Assembly (NCBI GenBank): GCA_907163375.1
Contig: CAJQUW010015599.1
Span: 186,001-250,000 of the forward strand
From: Prostheceraeus crozeri
Lineage: Eukaryota > Platyhelminthes > Polycladida > Euryleptidae
DNA: 64,000 nt
Direction of reading: 5' to 3'
A program made the position numbers and the translations under genes. The notes under the pieces were generated by a model. The model did not search any database, was not told the origin of the DNA, and saw only the letters and a program-made list of their open reading frames with translations. Shown piece after piece: positions 54,789 through 64,000 of the stretch. Positions within the stretch are counted from its first letter, which is position 1. The number at the start of each line of letters is the position of its first letter.

Positions 54789-55286
54789 TTAGAATTTTGC
54801 TAGACCAGCTCCGCTGCTCACGCCATTGCCTCTTATTTCTTCAATTGATTTTTCATTATTTTTATTTTCATTATGTTTACTATCAGACGGTGCTCCGCTC
54901 CTCAAGGTTTCACCCCCCACAGCTATGTTAGCAATTTTGTTTTTTGTTTCCTCTGAAAGTTTTTTTAATTTTTTTAGCTCTTCAGAATCATTCCTAAGTT
55001 TACGAATAGCTTCTAGTTGTTTTAATTCGTTTTGAGACTTAACAGCATTTGATATTGCACTAGCTGTACTACCTATAGCAGCTGCTCCTTTTGCAGCAGA
55101 TGTAATCAAATCTTTATTATTTTTAATTAAGTTAACGATACTTCCAATACCAGAAAAGATGCCAGCTCCTTCCGTGTGAATTGTTTCTCTATTATCATAA
55201 TGATAAACAGGATTCATACGTGGTTCATGAGCAATTCTTTGATTTGAACCAAAATGTTTAAGATTGTGTTTATAAATTATAGGCAT
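54789..55286 (-). CDS. Polinton 2 second minor virion-like protein
   Basis: A 165-codon frame. Residues 40-82 are GAGIFSGIGSIVNLIKNNKD then LITSAAKGAAAIGSTASAIS, hydrophobic and Gly/Ala-rich. Residues 85-120 are a charged helix (QNELKQLEAIRKLRNDSEEL), and the tail is polar. The plan mirrors the 52711-53193 protein, and the two may be distant paralogues. It lies between the capsid and fibre-like genes on the same strand. Frame looks whole. Confidence 0.5.
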   Translation of the reverse strand: MPIIYKHNLKHFGSNQRIAHEPRMNPVYHYDNRETIHTEGAGIFSGIGSIVNLIKNNKDLITSAAKGAAAIGSTASAISNAVKSQNELKQLEAIRKLRNDSEELKKLKKLSEETKNKIANIAVGGETLRSGAPSDSKHNENKNNEKSIEEIRGNGVSSGAGLAKF

Positions 55287-55334
55287 TTTTTAGGAATAAA
55301 TTTGACTTTTGGGAAAAATATTTACGTTAGGATT

Positions 55335-56215
55335 TACATTTGTGAATGTCCAACAACTTCGTGATAACTTTAAGAATTTTCTTTTGCACTTTATCTATTG
55401 CGTCAAGTAGCGTGTGATGTACTTTAATTTCTTTTCTATTGACTTGCATTTTCTCCTGATTCATCTTCAACGCCGTTTTAAGAGCATTTAACTTAATTTT
55501 AAGAACATCTAGTTGTCTTTTAACAGAATCTAACTGTTCTTTATTTTCTTTAGAGTTTTCTTGTAAATTTTTTCTTTAATTCATTTTCTAAATTATTTTT
55601 AAGAGTTTTCATTTTATCAACTTTTTGATTAAGCGAGTTTACTTCATTTATTATTCTATTCATCTTTTTCATTTGTTGAGTAATTTTAGAACTTAATTCA
55701 TCAACACTTTTTTGGAATGTAGCTTGTAACTGCTTTAAATTTTTTTAAATTCTTTCAGGAAGTTTTTCTATTTCATCTTCTAGTCGTTCTTTTAACATTT
55801 TTATCTGATGTTTATTTTTAATGACTGCAGATTTTAAATTTATAGAAAGTAATTTTAAAATTTTTGATTGTTCAGAAATCTTTTTAAAAAGTTTTGCTAT
55901 ATCTGCTTCTAGCTCTCTATCCTTTTCATCAAGTTTTAATAATTTTTCGTTTAATGATTTGTCATTAAGTTTTAGCAACTTCAATTCATTCATCAGTGGA
56001 GCCAAAACATCGTTTATATATTTTTCTCTTAAGTCATTGATTTGTGTATCAACATATTGTTTATTTGTTAACTCTGTATTTTGTTGCGGAAGAATAGAAA
56101 GATGCAATGGACCAGATAAAACGTCTCCAGTTTTCATGATATAATTTTCTATTTCTATTTCTAATTCACGATTATTCGGGATATATGCACCTCCACCAAC
56201 ATTTGGTAACATCAT
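55335..56215 (-). CDS. Polinton 2 fibre-like coiled-coil protein (broken)
   Basis: After MMLPNVGGGAYIPNNRELEI comes MKTGDVLSGPLHLSILPQQN then TELTNKQYVDTQI. The 'GDvLSGPL.l...P.....TnKQYVDt' pattern is a well-known motif of phage tail fibres, where it precedes trimeric shaft regions. The rest is long heptad-like coiled coil (LKLNDKSLNEKLLKLDEKDR and similar), continuing to about 55335. This suggests an elongated virion fibre or spike. It lies in the structural gene cluster. Broken, about two breaks. Confidence 0.65.
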
Positions 56216-56261
56216 TTTTTAACAATAAAAAAATAAAATTTTTTCTAATAAAAATAAAAAA

Positions 56262-57563
56262 ATGGATAAAGCAAATTTAAAAAAATTATATTCGTCCGCA
56301 TCATCCTGTTCTTCTTATTCGACGAGATCAACGGGATTTGAAAATAAATGTTTTGATAATAATAATAATAATAATGATAATACTACTACAAATCCATGTA
56401 TAGATGTAAATCTTTTGTTTGAATTACAAGCAGAAATATTTAGAGAACAGACTAAAGGTTTACCTTATAGAAACTAACTATTGTATTTTTCCAGGTGATC
56501 CATTTATAAAATTTATGGAGATTGTAAGCAAATATAATGATGTAGCTTATGTGGAATTAAATAAAGAAAATATGGTTATAATAGGTCATAATAATGTTTA
56601 TGGTTTTATTAGAGCAGTATTACCAATTAGTAATACTGATTGGATAGAAACTAAAATTATCAATTATATCAATATTAAAGATTTAGTTAAAAAATTAAAA
56701 TCGTTTTCAAAAGAAAAAATAAGATTATTTGTTGATGAACAAAATCAATATAATATTCACATAGAGAGTAAAAAACATAATGAAGAATTATTATGCCAAG
56801 TTTATTATAGAGATACAATTTATAAACAAGAAACATTAGAAATGCCGCAAAGATATGATAATGATACTTATATAGGATTACATTGAAATTAAAATATTAA
56901 TTTATTAAAATCTTACATAAATGGCTTAGCTCAACAAGAAAAAATTTATATGTGGACAACACCTTATACTATTAAAATGACCACAATCATAATCATAATA
57001 ATCCTCTGAATCATATTGAAGAATCTGATAAAGATGATGATGATTCTGAAACATCTGAAAAAGGTGTAAATGGTAAAAAAGATTACAAAAATATTAGTAA
57101 TTATAAAAATTCAAGTGAAGAAAAATTTATATCTCAACATGATATTAATACTACATATAATCAAAATTTATCTAAATTTCATTTTCTTACAATTGAAAAT
57201 AATAATGATGGAATAGTTGAAGATACTGTTAGACAACTATGTGTCGGGTCTACAAAATTTAAATTAGGATTTACTTCTAATCAATTTTAAATTTTATCAT
57301 CTCTAATAAAAAGTAAAAATGATTCAGATTATGGTGGTGTTATTAAATTTTCCAAAAGAGAGCAAAGACCAATATTTTTCTCTATTATATTATTATCAGA
57401 TAAAAAATGTAATTTAGAGTTAGATATTCCAATAAGAGAATGGTATCCTATCAGGGAATGGCATCCTATACCAAAAAGTGTCATTTATGATGTTGAAGAA
57501 ACAATTTATGATGATGATGAAGAATCAATTGATGATGATGATGATGAAGAATCAATAGTTTAG
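56262..57563 (+). CDS. Polinton 2 gene of unknown function (broken)
   Basis: Starts after the A-rich leader with MDKANLKKLYSSASSCSSYS. A central region reads FIKFMEIVSKYNDVAYVELN then MVIIGHNNVYGFIRAVLPIS, alternating strands and helices. Near the end are FKLGFTSNQF, GVIKFSKREQRPIFFSIILL then DLELDIPIREW-like text, followed by an acidic run (EESIDDDDDEES). The fold could be beta-rich, and a sliding-clamp-like role crossed my mind, but nothing supports it. It precedes the polymerase on the same strand. Broken, about four breaks. Confidence 0.4.
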
Positions 57564-57775
57564 TGAAAATAAATTTAAATTATCTTTTGATAAAACGTTA
57601 TATGATAAAACTTAATATGATAAAACGTAATGTGATAATACTTAATGTGATAAAGAAAATAAAATAACTTAAGAACGTGAAATATATAATAATATAAAAT
57701 AACTCTCAAGACCTTGATATTAGAATGTTTATATCTAAAATTAAAACACAATTTTTTCTTTAAAAAAATAAAAAA

Positions 57776-60700
57776 ATGGAAAATACCAAGTTTTATTGTG
57801 TCTTATGTAAAAAAAAGTTGCAAACAAAAAGAAGTTATCAATCTCATTTAAATAGTAAATTGCATTTACAAAATGTAGATCGAGTTGATGAAGGAAATAT
57901 ATTAAAATTAAATAGTTATAAAAACTATCTAGAAACATTGCCTACTGTTATAAAAGTTAAAAAAATGTTTGATGATTAATCACATTCAGAATATAAAAAA
58001 GTTTTTAATAGTGAAGATGAACATGTCCGAGATGGAAGATATTTATTTAGAGATACTGATGAATTTAACGAAATAGATGAATTAAACGAAATTAAAAAAC
58101 ATATGAAGCTGAACGAACCGATGAAGCCGTAACAGATATAAAATATTTATTTAATGAATCGGTTGAACATAATGAAACCGATGAAACTTTTTCTGATACT
58201 CTAACCAACTTTTATAATATACTTAAGAAATCTTTCAAATGTTATATGAATGTAGAAGTACTTTATACAAAAAATGGACCTGATGGAATTCCTGAAGAAA
58301 TAATACAAGGACATTTTACAAATTCACAAGAAATTCATAATGTAAATGATATACAACCCATATTTGAACAAATGATACTTAAATTAGAAAATTGTATAAT
58401 TGAAGCCCAGTTACGTGAATCTGGTTGGAGATTAGTTAAAATACTATCAAGAAAATAGTAATTGATAAATATAAAAATAATACTGGTGGTAGTTATGTTC
58501 TTTTACCTTTCAGTTCACCACAAATAATCAACATAAAAAATGAAGATGATTATTGTTTTCTGTGGAGTATTATAGCACATTTACATCCTGCAGAATATCA
58601 TAAAGAAAGACTAAGTCATTACAATAAAGAAGAATACATAAATGAATTTGATCTTTCTGATGGCTTACATGAATTTCCATATGATTATAATAGGTTGAAA
58701 AAGTTTCATAAAAAGAATAAAAATTTAATAGAAGTAAATGTTTTTGAATTAAATGTGAATTGGTAAAATTACTCCACTTTACTCAGATTCAAAAAAAATT
58801 TATTTGAATAATAAAAATTTATGTCAATCAGAAATAGTATATAATGATAGAGGAAATTACATGCATCATAATATTTTTTACCAAGGAAATATAATATGTA
58901 CTGAAAAATTTCAAATTGTTAAAACATTATCACCAATCATAATCATAATAATTATAAAGGACGTAATGATGATTATGATTATGATTCCGATTATTTATCT
59001 TTATCTTTAGAATATCAACAAAAATTACAAAATTTAAATGAAATTTTACAAAAATGTAAAACAGATTATCAACAACAAACAAAAATATTAGTACAAGAAT
59101 ATGGCCATAAATATCAAAATAAGATAGAAACGATTCAAGAATTAAATAAAGACAATAAAGAATTAAATAATGAAGAAAATAAAGAATTAAATGAATGTTT
59201 AAAAAAATGTCAACAACAATATAAAGAACAATATAATAATGAATATGAACAACAGCTACAAATATTAAATCAAAATTATCAACAGTCTGAAAAAGATTTA
59301 CAAAGACAAATTGATGAAACACATGAAATATATAAAGATAAATTTGAAAAACTAGAACACACAAAACAATCAGCACAAGCGAATATATTATATTATCAGG
59401 GTCATTTTATATTGTGTAAAGATGTTTCTATATTTACAAAAACTTCAGATAATACAAATTTTCCTTGTCTTCAATGTATGACAAGTTTTAGAACTAAAGA
59501 AGAAATGAATAGACATTTGGAGAATTGTCAACAAAACGAAGCAGTTGAAAATACTTTTCCTAAAGATGATTATTTATTATATAATAGACATTATTTGAAA
59601 AATAAAGTACCCTTTACTATTTATTGTGATTTCGAAGCATATAATGTTAACATGACACAAAATCACGGGACATCGGAGATGTCTTCCAGGGCTTCGCCCG
59701 ATTCTGATAATTGTAAATATGAAAAAAGTGCAGCTGAATAAAGTAAAGAAAAATATTTATTTGAACAAAAACCATTATGTTGGGGAATGTACATTCATTC
59801 AAATTATCCTGAATTATTTAAATCAGAATATTATCAATACTATGGTGAAGATAGTTCAGAAATGTTTACAAAGAATGTAGAAGAATTACAGGGACGTTTT
59901 TCACAATTGCTTGAAACAAATAGTCCAATGATGCCATTAACAGAAAAAGAAAAATTAAATTTTATTAATGAAACAAATTGTTATTACTGTGGAAAAGAAT
60001 TTACAAAAAATTATAAAAATGGCAGAGGTAGATATCTTGATAAGGTAAAAGATCATGATCATCTAAATGGATTATATAGAGGTGCAGCACATAATTCTTG
60101 TAATCTTAATGCTAATAAATTTAAATATAACTTTGTTCCTTTATATTTCTACAATGGTTCTAAATATGACTTCCATCTAGTAATGAAAGATTTATTTTCA
60201 TCTGAAAAATTACAACAACAACAAATAAATGTACTATGTAAAACAGAAGAAGAATATTTTTCAATGCAATTAGGTTGTATTAGAATTTTAGATGCATTTA
60301 GATTTTTTACTCCTTATTCATTAGATGTTATGGGAAAAACTTTGAAATCTGAACAATGTAAAATATTAAATAAATATAATTTAAAACCTTTAAAAGGAAT
60401 ATCTCCGTATGAATATTTAACCTGTGGTTCACAGTCGAAGACTGGTTTAACTGGAGATTTTGATTCTGTGAATAAAATTATGGAGAAAAACAACTTCCTC
60501 CAATGAATAAATTTAAATCAACATTAAAACAATCACAATTATCTGAAGAAGACTATGCTGAAGCTGAGAAGAATTGGAGAGAGTTAAATTGTAAAACAAT
60601 GTATGATTATACAATGAAATATCTTCAAATAGATGTATTAATCCTTGCTGATCTTTTTGAAAACTTTCGTAACATGTATGTAGAATATTACGGAATAGAT

Positions 60701-62290
60701 CCATGTTATTGTTATTCTACATCAGGATTAACATGGTTAGCAGGGTTGAAACATACAAATGTTAAACTTAAATATTATGAAGAAAGTTCTTATGATAAAT
60801 TATTATTTTTGGAATCTGGAATTAGAGGTGGTGTTTCATCTGCTCTAGGTAATAGATATGTTAAATGTTATAATAAGAAAGTAAATCCTGATGATTATGG
60901 AATATATAAACCTTTATCTCCAGAAGAAAGCGATCAGTTTATAAAATTGTTTAATCAAAATATAGAAGGACTTATATCAAATGAAGAGAGTCAAGCAGCA
61001 GTTGATGAATTCATGAGAGAAAAGTATTTGTTATATTATGATTTTAATAGCTTATATTCTTCTTGCATGATACAAGAATTACCAACAGGTGAGATGGAAT
61101 GGTGTAATATTCGTACGACATCAGAGATGTCTACTAGGGCTTCGCCCGTTCTAGATTATCAAAAAACATATGATGGAAATTATAATCATGGTTATATATA
61201 TGAAGTTGATTTAGTATATCCTGATGAAATAAAAGATAAAACAAAATATTTTCCTTTCTGTCCCGAAAACAAAATTCCCAATATAGAAGATTTTTCAGAT
61301 TATCAAAAGTCTTTAATTCCTAAGAAATACAGACCAACAAAAAAACTTATGTTAACACAAAGCAATAAAGGAAAGTATGTTGTTGAAGGAAGAATGCTAG
61401 ATTGGTATTTAGATCATGGAATGATTCTTTTAAAAATTCACCGGAAACTAGTGTATAGAAAATCTAGGTGGTTAAAAGATTATATAGAGTTCAATATTGA
61501 AAAACGTAAAATAGATAAAAGAAATAAAGATGATTTTGGAAACGTGTTCTTCAAATTAATGAATAATGCATTTTATGGTAAGACTTTAGAAAATGTGCGT
61601 AATAGACAAAATATTGAAATAGTTTATGATAAAGATAGGTTTCAAAATTTAACAAGGAAACCTACATATAAAAGAACTACTAGATTTAGTGATGAACTAT
61701 GTGCTGTACATTTACGTCGAATCAGCGTAAAACAATTTAACAAACAACAGTTTAATTTTATAGGATTCACTATATTAGAATTAGCTAAACTATTTATGTA
61801 TAGATTTATATATGATTATTTAGCACCTGCTTATGGCAAAAACTATAAATTACACTTTACAGATACCGATTCTGTTTTCTTAGAATTAACAATACCGTAT
61901 AATTCTACACTTGATGAAGAAATTAATAAAATAAAAGATATCATTCATCCTTCTGATTTATGTAAAGTAAAAGATGAATTAGAAGGAAATGAAGATTTCA
62001 TAATAGAAGCTATATTTTTAAAATCTAAATGTTATTGTTATAACACAACTAATAATATTAAAACACATAAAACATTAAAAGGAATTTCAAAGGCATCAGT
62101 GGCTAATCAAATAACATTTCAAGATTATAAAAATGTATTATTTAATAATGAAATAAAAACAGCATGTAATTATAGACTTAATTCAAAGAAACATAAAATG
62201 TATTTAAAAGAAGAACATAAATTAGCATTAGATCCATTTGATGATAAAAGAAAAATTTTACCTGATGGAATAACTACTGAACCTTTTTAA
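57776..62290 (+). CDS. Polinton 2 protein-primed DNA polymerase B (broken)
   Basis: The start has a C2H2 finger: FYCVLCKKKLQTKRSYQSHL then NSKLHLQ. The middle includes a second finger (FPCLQCMTSFRTKEEMNRHL), the exonuclease strand PFTIYCDFEAYN, and the CYYCGKEF ... KVKDHDHLNGLYRGAAHNSC block typical of these polymerases. The catalytic part has YYDFNSLYSSCMIQELPTGE, KLMNNAFYGKTLENVRNR and LHFTDTDSVFLEL. A coiled-coil-rich spacer lies near 58980-59390. At about 4.5 kb it is of normal Polinton length. The last 595 codons are open. Broken, about five or six breaks. Confidence 0.88.
59669..59699 (+). repeat. Double-hairpin palindrome, copy 1, inside polymerase gene
   Basis: GACATCGGAGATGTC (6-bp stem, GGA loop), five bases, then GGGCTTCGCCC (4-bp stem, TTC loop). 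G+C-rich in an A+T-rich gene. Reads in frame as GTSEMSSRASP. Confidence 0.75.
61117..61147 (+). repeat. Double-hairpin palindrome, copy 2, inside polymerase gene
   Basis: GACATCAGAGATGTC, five bases, then GGGCTTCGCCC: same stems, same spacer length as copy 1. Reads in frame as TTSEMSTRASP between the DxxSLY block and the rest of the palm. Confidence 0.78.
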
Positions 62291-62372
62291 TTTTCTAATT
62301 TCTAAGAGAGACAAATTTGATATATATAAAATAAACAAAAATATTATAACACTATATTTGTTTATTTTTTTA

Positions 62373-63140
62373 TCACTCGGTAAACAAATGTTCAATAACT
62401 CTATCATGAATTTTTTTATCAATATTAATTGTGATAAATCCATAATCTTTTGACCAAGCATTGTTACACGATTGTTTAAATTCATCTTTATTTCTTACGC
62501 ATAAATCTCTTAACAAATCACTTAAGTTTCTTGCATTTATTTCAAATAGTATAAATATATTTGCATTCTTTCTAATAACACTTCCGTCTAATGAATACAT
62601 ACTTTGTGTTAAATAAAAAAAACTACAGTTATTATGTCTACCTCTTGTGAAATAATTTCTCTGAACTGACTGATTTCTGTCATTAACACAATCATCAAAA
62701 ATTACACAATGTTTCATTGTTTTATCTAGTTTACTAGGATCTTGCATATTACCACTATCATCTATTAATTGTATCTTTATATGCTTATTTTTATTGGATT
62801 CAACTAACTGATTATTTTTTGCTGCTTCTTCACACCACGAACTTATTTCTTCTTCATCTTCAGATTTTTCATATTCTTTGAATAATGAAGCAATTGCTGT
62901 TTTTTTAAGATTATTTTCAAATCCATACTTTAAAAATTGATAGACGGGTTGTTCTGCTGTTCTTGTATAAATTATAAGATTGTTATAATCCAAAAAATTT
63001 GTAGTCGTTAAAATTTTAAATAATAGATATGTTTTTCCACAACCTGATCTTCCACAAATAACTGACAAAACTTTATTAGATAAATTTGGATGATGATTAA
63101 ATTTAAGTTTTTTTTTATTTAATGGTAGTACTTCACTCAT
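62373..63140 (-). CDS. Polinton 2 packaging ATPase (FtsK/HerA-like)
   Basis: A 255-codon frame. VLSVICGRSGCGKTYLLFKI is Walker A (GRSGCGKT), MKHCVIFDDCVNDRNQ is Walker B with the DD acid pair, and RGRHNNCSFFYLTQSMYSLD holds the sensor-like region. This is the A32-like genome-packaging ATPase family, found next to capsid genes in Polintons and many large DNA viruses. The leader TTTTTTTTATTAAAAA directly precedes the ATG. It is convergent with the polymerase (82 bases apart). Frame looks whole. Confidence 0.88.
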   Translation of the reverse strand: MSEVLPLNKKKLKFNHHPNLSNKVLSVICGRSGCGKTYLLFKILTTTNFLDYNNLIIYTRTAEQPVYQFLKYGFENNLKKTAIASLFKEYEKSEDEEEISSWCEEAAKNNQLVESNKNKHIKIQLIDDSGNMQDPSKLDKTMKHCVIFDDCVNDRNQSVQRNYFTRGRHNNCSFFYLTQSMYSLDGSVIRKNANIFILFEINARNLSDLLRDLCVRNKDEFKQSCNNAWSKDYGFITINIDKKIHDRVIEHLFTE

Positions 63141-63231
63141 TTTTTAATAAAAAAAATTATTTTTAATTTTTTTATTTTTTGTTTCTAAAGAAGAAGAAGA
63201 AAATTAAACTTCTCTAGCTTCGCGTGGGAGT

Positions 63232-64000
63232 TTATACCTCCCGAACCAAAAGATCTATCATAATCTCTTCACCTCCAAAATTTATTTCTTGTCCTTTCTC
63301 ATCAGTGACTCTAATGTTAATGTTGTTAATAGTTTTTCTTGTAATAGGAAAATATATTAATGTTTGGGGAAATACATTTAATCTATAACCAATGGGTACA
63401 GTAAAAGCTGGAAAACTGAATATGAAATTTGATAATTTACCATTTATATATCCTCCTTCAATAATGTCACAATGTACAACAATTGAATTTATTTCAGTTA
63501 TTTTTGGAATCTTCTCACCTAAATGATAACCTTGACTATAGGTTTGTTTATTAAATCCTAATAGCTTTGACAATGATCTATCATGATTAAAATCAACTTG
63601 ATGATTTTCGTCTAAAGTAAGAGAAAATTTATTAACTGCCGGTTCAACTGCGAAATGTAATTGTTTCTTATCTTTAAATGGTATACCTAAATGTCTCTTA
63701 ATTTCATTTGAAATTGATTCAACTTCGTAAGAACCAGGAAGAAAAGTTTGTATTTTCCATGTTTTGCCTTTAACAGTAGAATATCTAAATTGATCATTCA
63801 CATCTTTTATAACATTTTGAATAGTGTTAAATGTGGAGAAACTAGTCAATGCAATTTGATAATTTTTATTTTGTTCCAAATGTAGAATAGGTTCTAAATT
63901 ACAAGTGTGTGATGAAGTAGTTGTTATCATTTTTAACGTCGTACTAAATTTTGATGAACCCAAAATCTCTGTCAAATTTTCTAAATGATTATTAATTTTG
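63232..64000 (-). CDS. Polinton 2 penton-like minor capsid protein, partial at window edge
   Basis: The frame is open to the window edge, so the N-terminus lies outside; the apparent start at 63975 is a TTG and not convincing. LSKLLGFNKQTYSQGYH, ITEINSIVVHCDIIEGGYIN, VPIGYRLNVFPQTLIYFPIT and INNINIRVTDEKGQEINFGG match the C-terminal half of Polinton penton/minor capsid proteins (single jelly roll). It follows upstream of the ATPase on the same strand. No damage visible in the part present. Confidence 0.75.
   Translation of the reverse strand, partial: KINNHLENLTEILGSSKFSTTLKMITTTSSHTCNLEPILHLEQNKNYQIALTSFSTFNTIQNVIKDVNDQFRYSTVKGKTWKIQTFLPGSYEVESISNEIKRHLGIPFKDKKQLHFAVEPAVNKFSLTLDENHQVDFNHDRSLSKLLGFNKQTYSQGYHLGEKIPKITEINSIVVHCDIIEGGYINGKLSNFIFSFPAFTVPIGYRLNVFPQTLIYFPITRKTINNINIRVTDEKGQEINFGGEEIMIDLLVREV

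Larger units (their letters stand above)
50200..64000. mobile_element. Polinton-like element 2 (younger, A+T-rich, right end outside window)
   Basis: Gene content: adenain-type protease, PLA2-integrase fusion, double-jelly-roll capsid protein, two Gly-rich hydrophobic minor proteins, fibre-like coiled-coil protein, an unknown gene, protein-primed DNA polymerase B, packaging ATPase and penton-like protein. The left limit is placed at the start of the tandem repeats next to the cut hAT fragment. Several genes look whole; in all about ten breaks, mainly in the polymerase and an unknown gene, so it is a fossil but younger than Polinton 1. Gene order and sequences differ from Polinton 1, so they are separate lineages. 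Confidence 0.88.

Noticed and set aside
56262-57563. Sliding clamp (PCNA-like) assignment
   Set aside because: Only a vague alternation of strands and helices; no clamp motif such as the interdomain connector is visible.
1-64000. CRISPR array, tRNA or rRNA genes
   Set aside because: No regularly spaced short direct repeats with unique spacers and no cloverleaf-like or rRNA-like stretch was found by eye.

Overview
This 64 kb window looks like repeat-rich DNA from an invertebrate animal. The evidence is one conventional eukaryotic gene exon (a 14-TM-type SLC7 cationic amino-acid transporter with a canonical GT splice donor), low gene density, and a mix of Polinton/Maverick, hAT, Tc1/mariner, Penelope-like, several LINE types and solo LTRs that is typical of animal genomes. 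I cannot name the phylum from sequence alone. No rRNA, tRNA or CRISPR array was seen.

Layout. (1) 1 to about 13.5 kb: the right-hand part of an old Polinton (Polinton 1). It carries the end of protein-primed DNA polymerase B, a TBP-like gene, an adenain-type protease, a double-jelly-roll capsid gene, a basic core-like protein, a penton-like protein, a chromodomain integrase, a packaging ATPase, several unassigned genes and a UBA/RING gene. It is eroded and has been hit by a 5'-truncated Penelope-like element (7776-8715, 14-bp target duplication) and a Tc1/mariner element (11576-12999, TA duplication). (2) 14-20.6 kb: layered relics, namely a Charlie-like hAT, a LINE split by a 312-bp solo LTR with a clean 5-bp duplication, a YqaJ-type nuclease fragment and a probable second solo LTR. 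(3) 20674-22251: the SLC7 exon, the only host gene recognised. (4) 22.9-24.1 kb: a fold-back element with a TA microsatellite. (5) 26609-35233: one 8.6-kb hAT transposon with a perfect 8-bp target duplication, its own BED/hAT transposase, a tandem-repeat array, a pair of internal inverted repeats and a nested LINE. (6) 36404-38630: a non-autonomous hAT with an 8-bp duplication that swallowed a 5'-truncated LINE. (7) 39.7 and 48.6 kb: two copies of one palindromic MITE in opposite orientation. (8) About 41.7-48.3 kb: a zinc-finger/RT/restriction-like-endonuclease retroelement interrupted by a 3.25-kb terminal-inverted-repeat element. (9) From about 50.2 kb to the right edge: a second, younger, very A+T-rich Polinton-like element (Polinton 2), abutting a cut-off hAT fragment.

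The most interesting material is in Polinton 2. Its integrase is fused in one open frame to a parvovirus-VP1-like phospholipase A2 domain, with an adenain-like cleavage motif at the seam. It has a gene with a phage tail-fibre-like motif followed by coiled coil. Many of its genes share a T-run/ATTAAAA leader right before the ATG. Its polymerase gene holds two copies of a double-hairpin palindrome that stay in frame. Polinton 1 carries TBP-like and RING genes. Both Polintons are treated here as fossils; Polinton 1 is clearly older.
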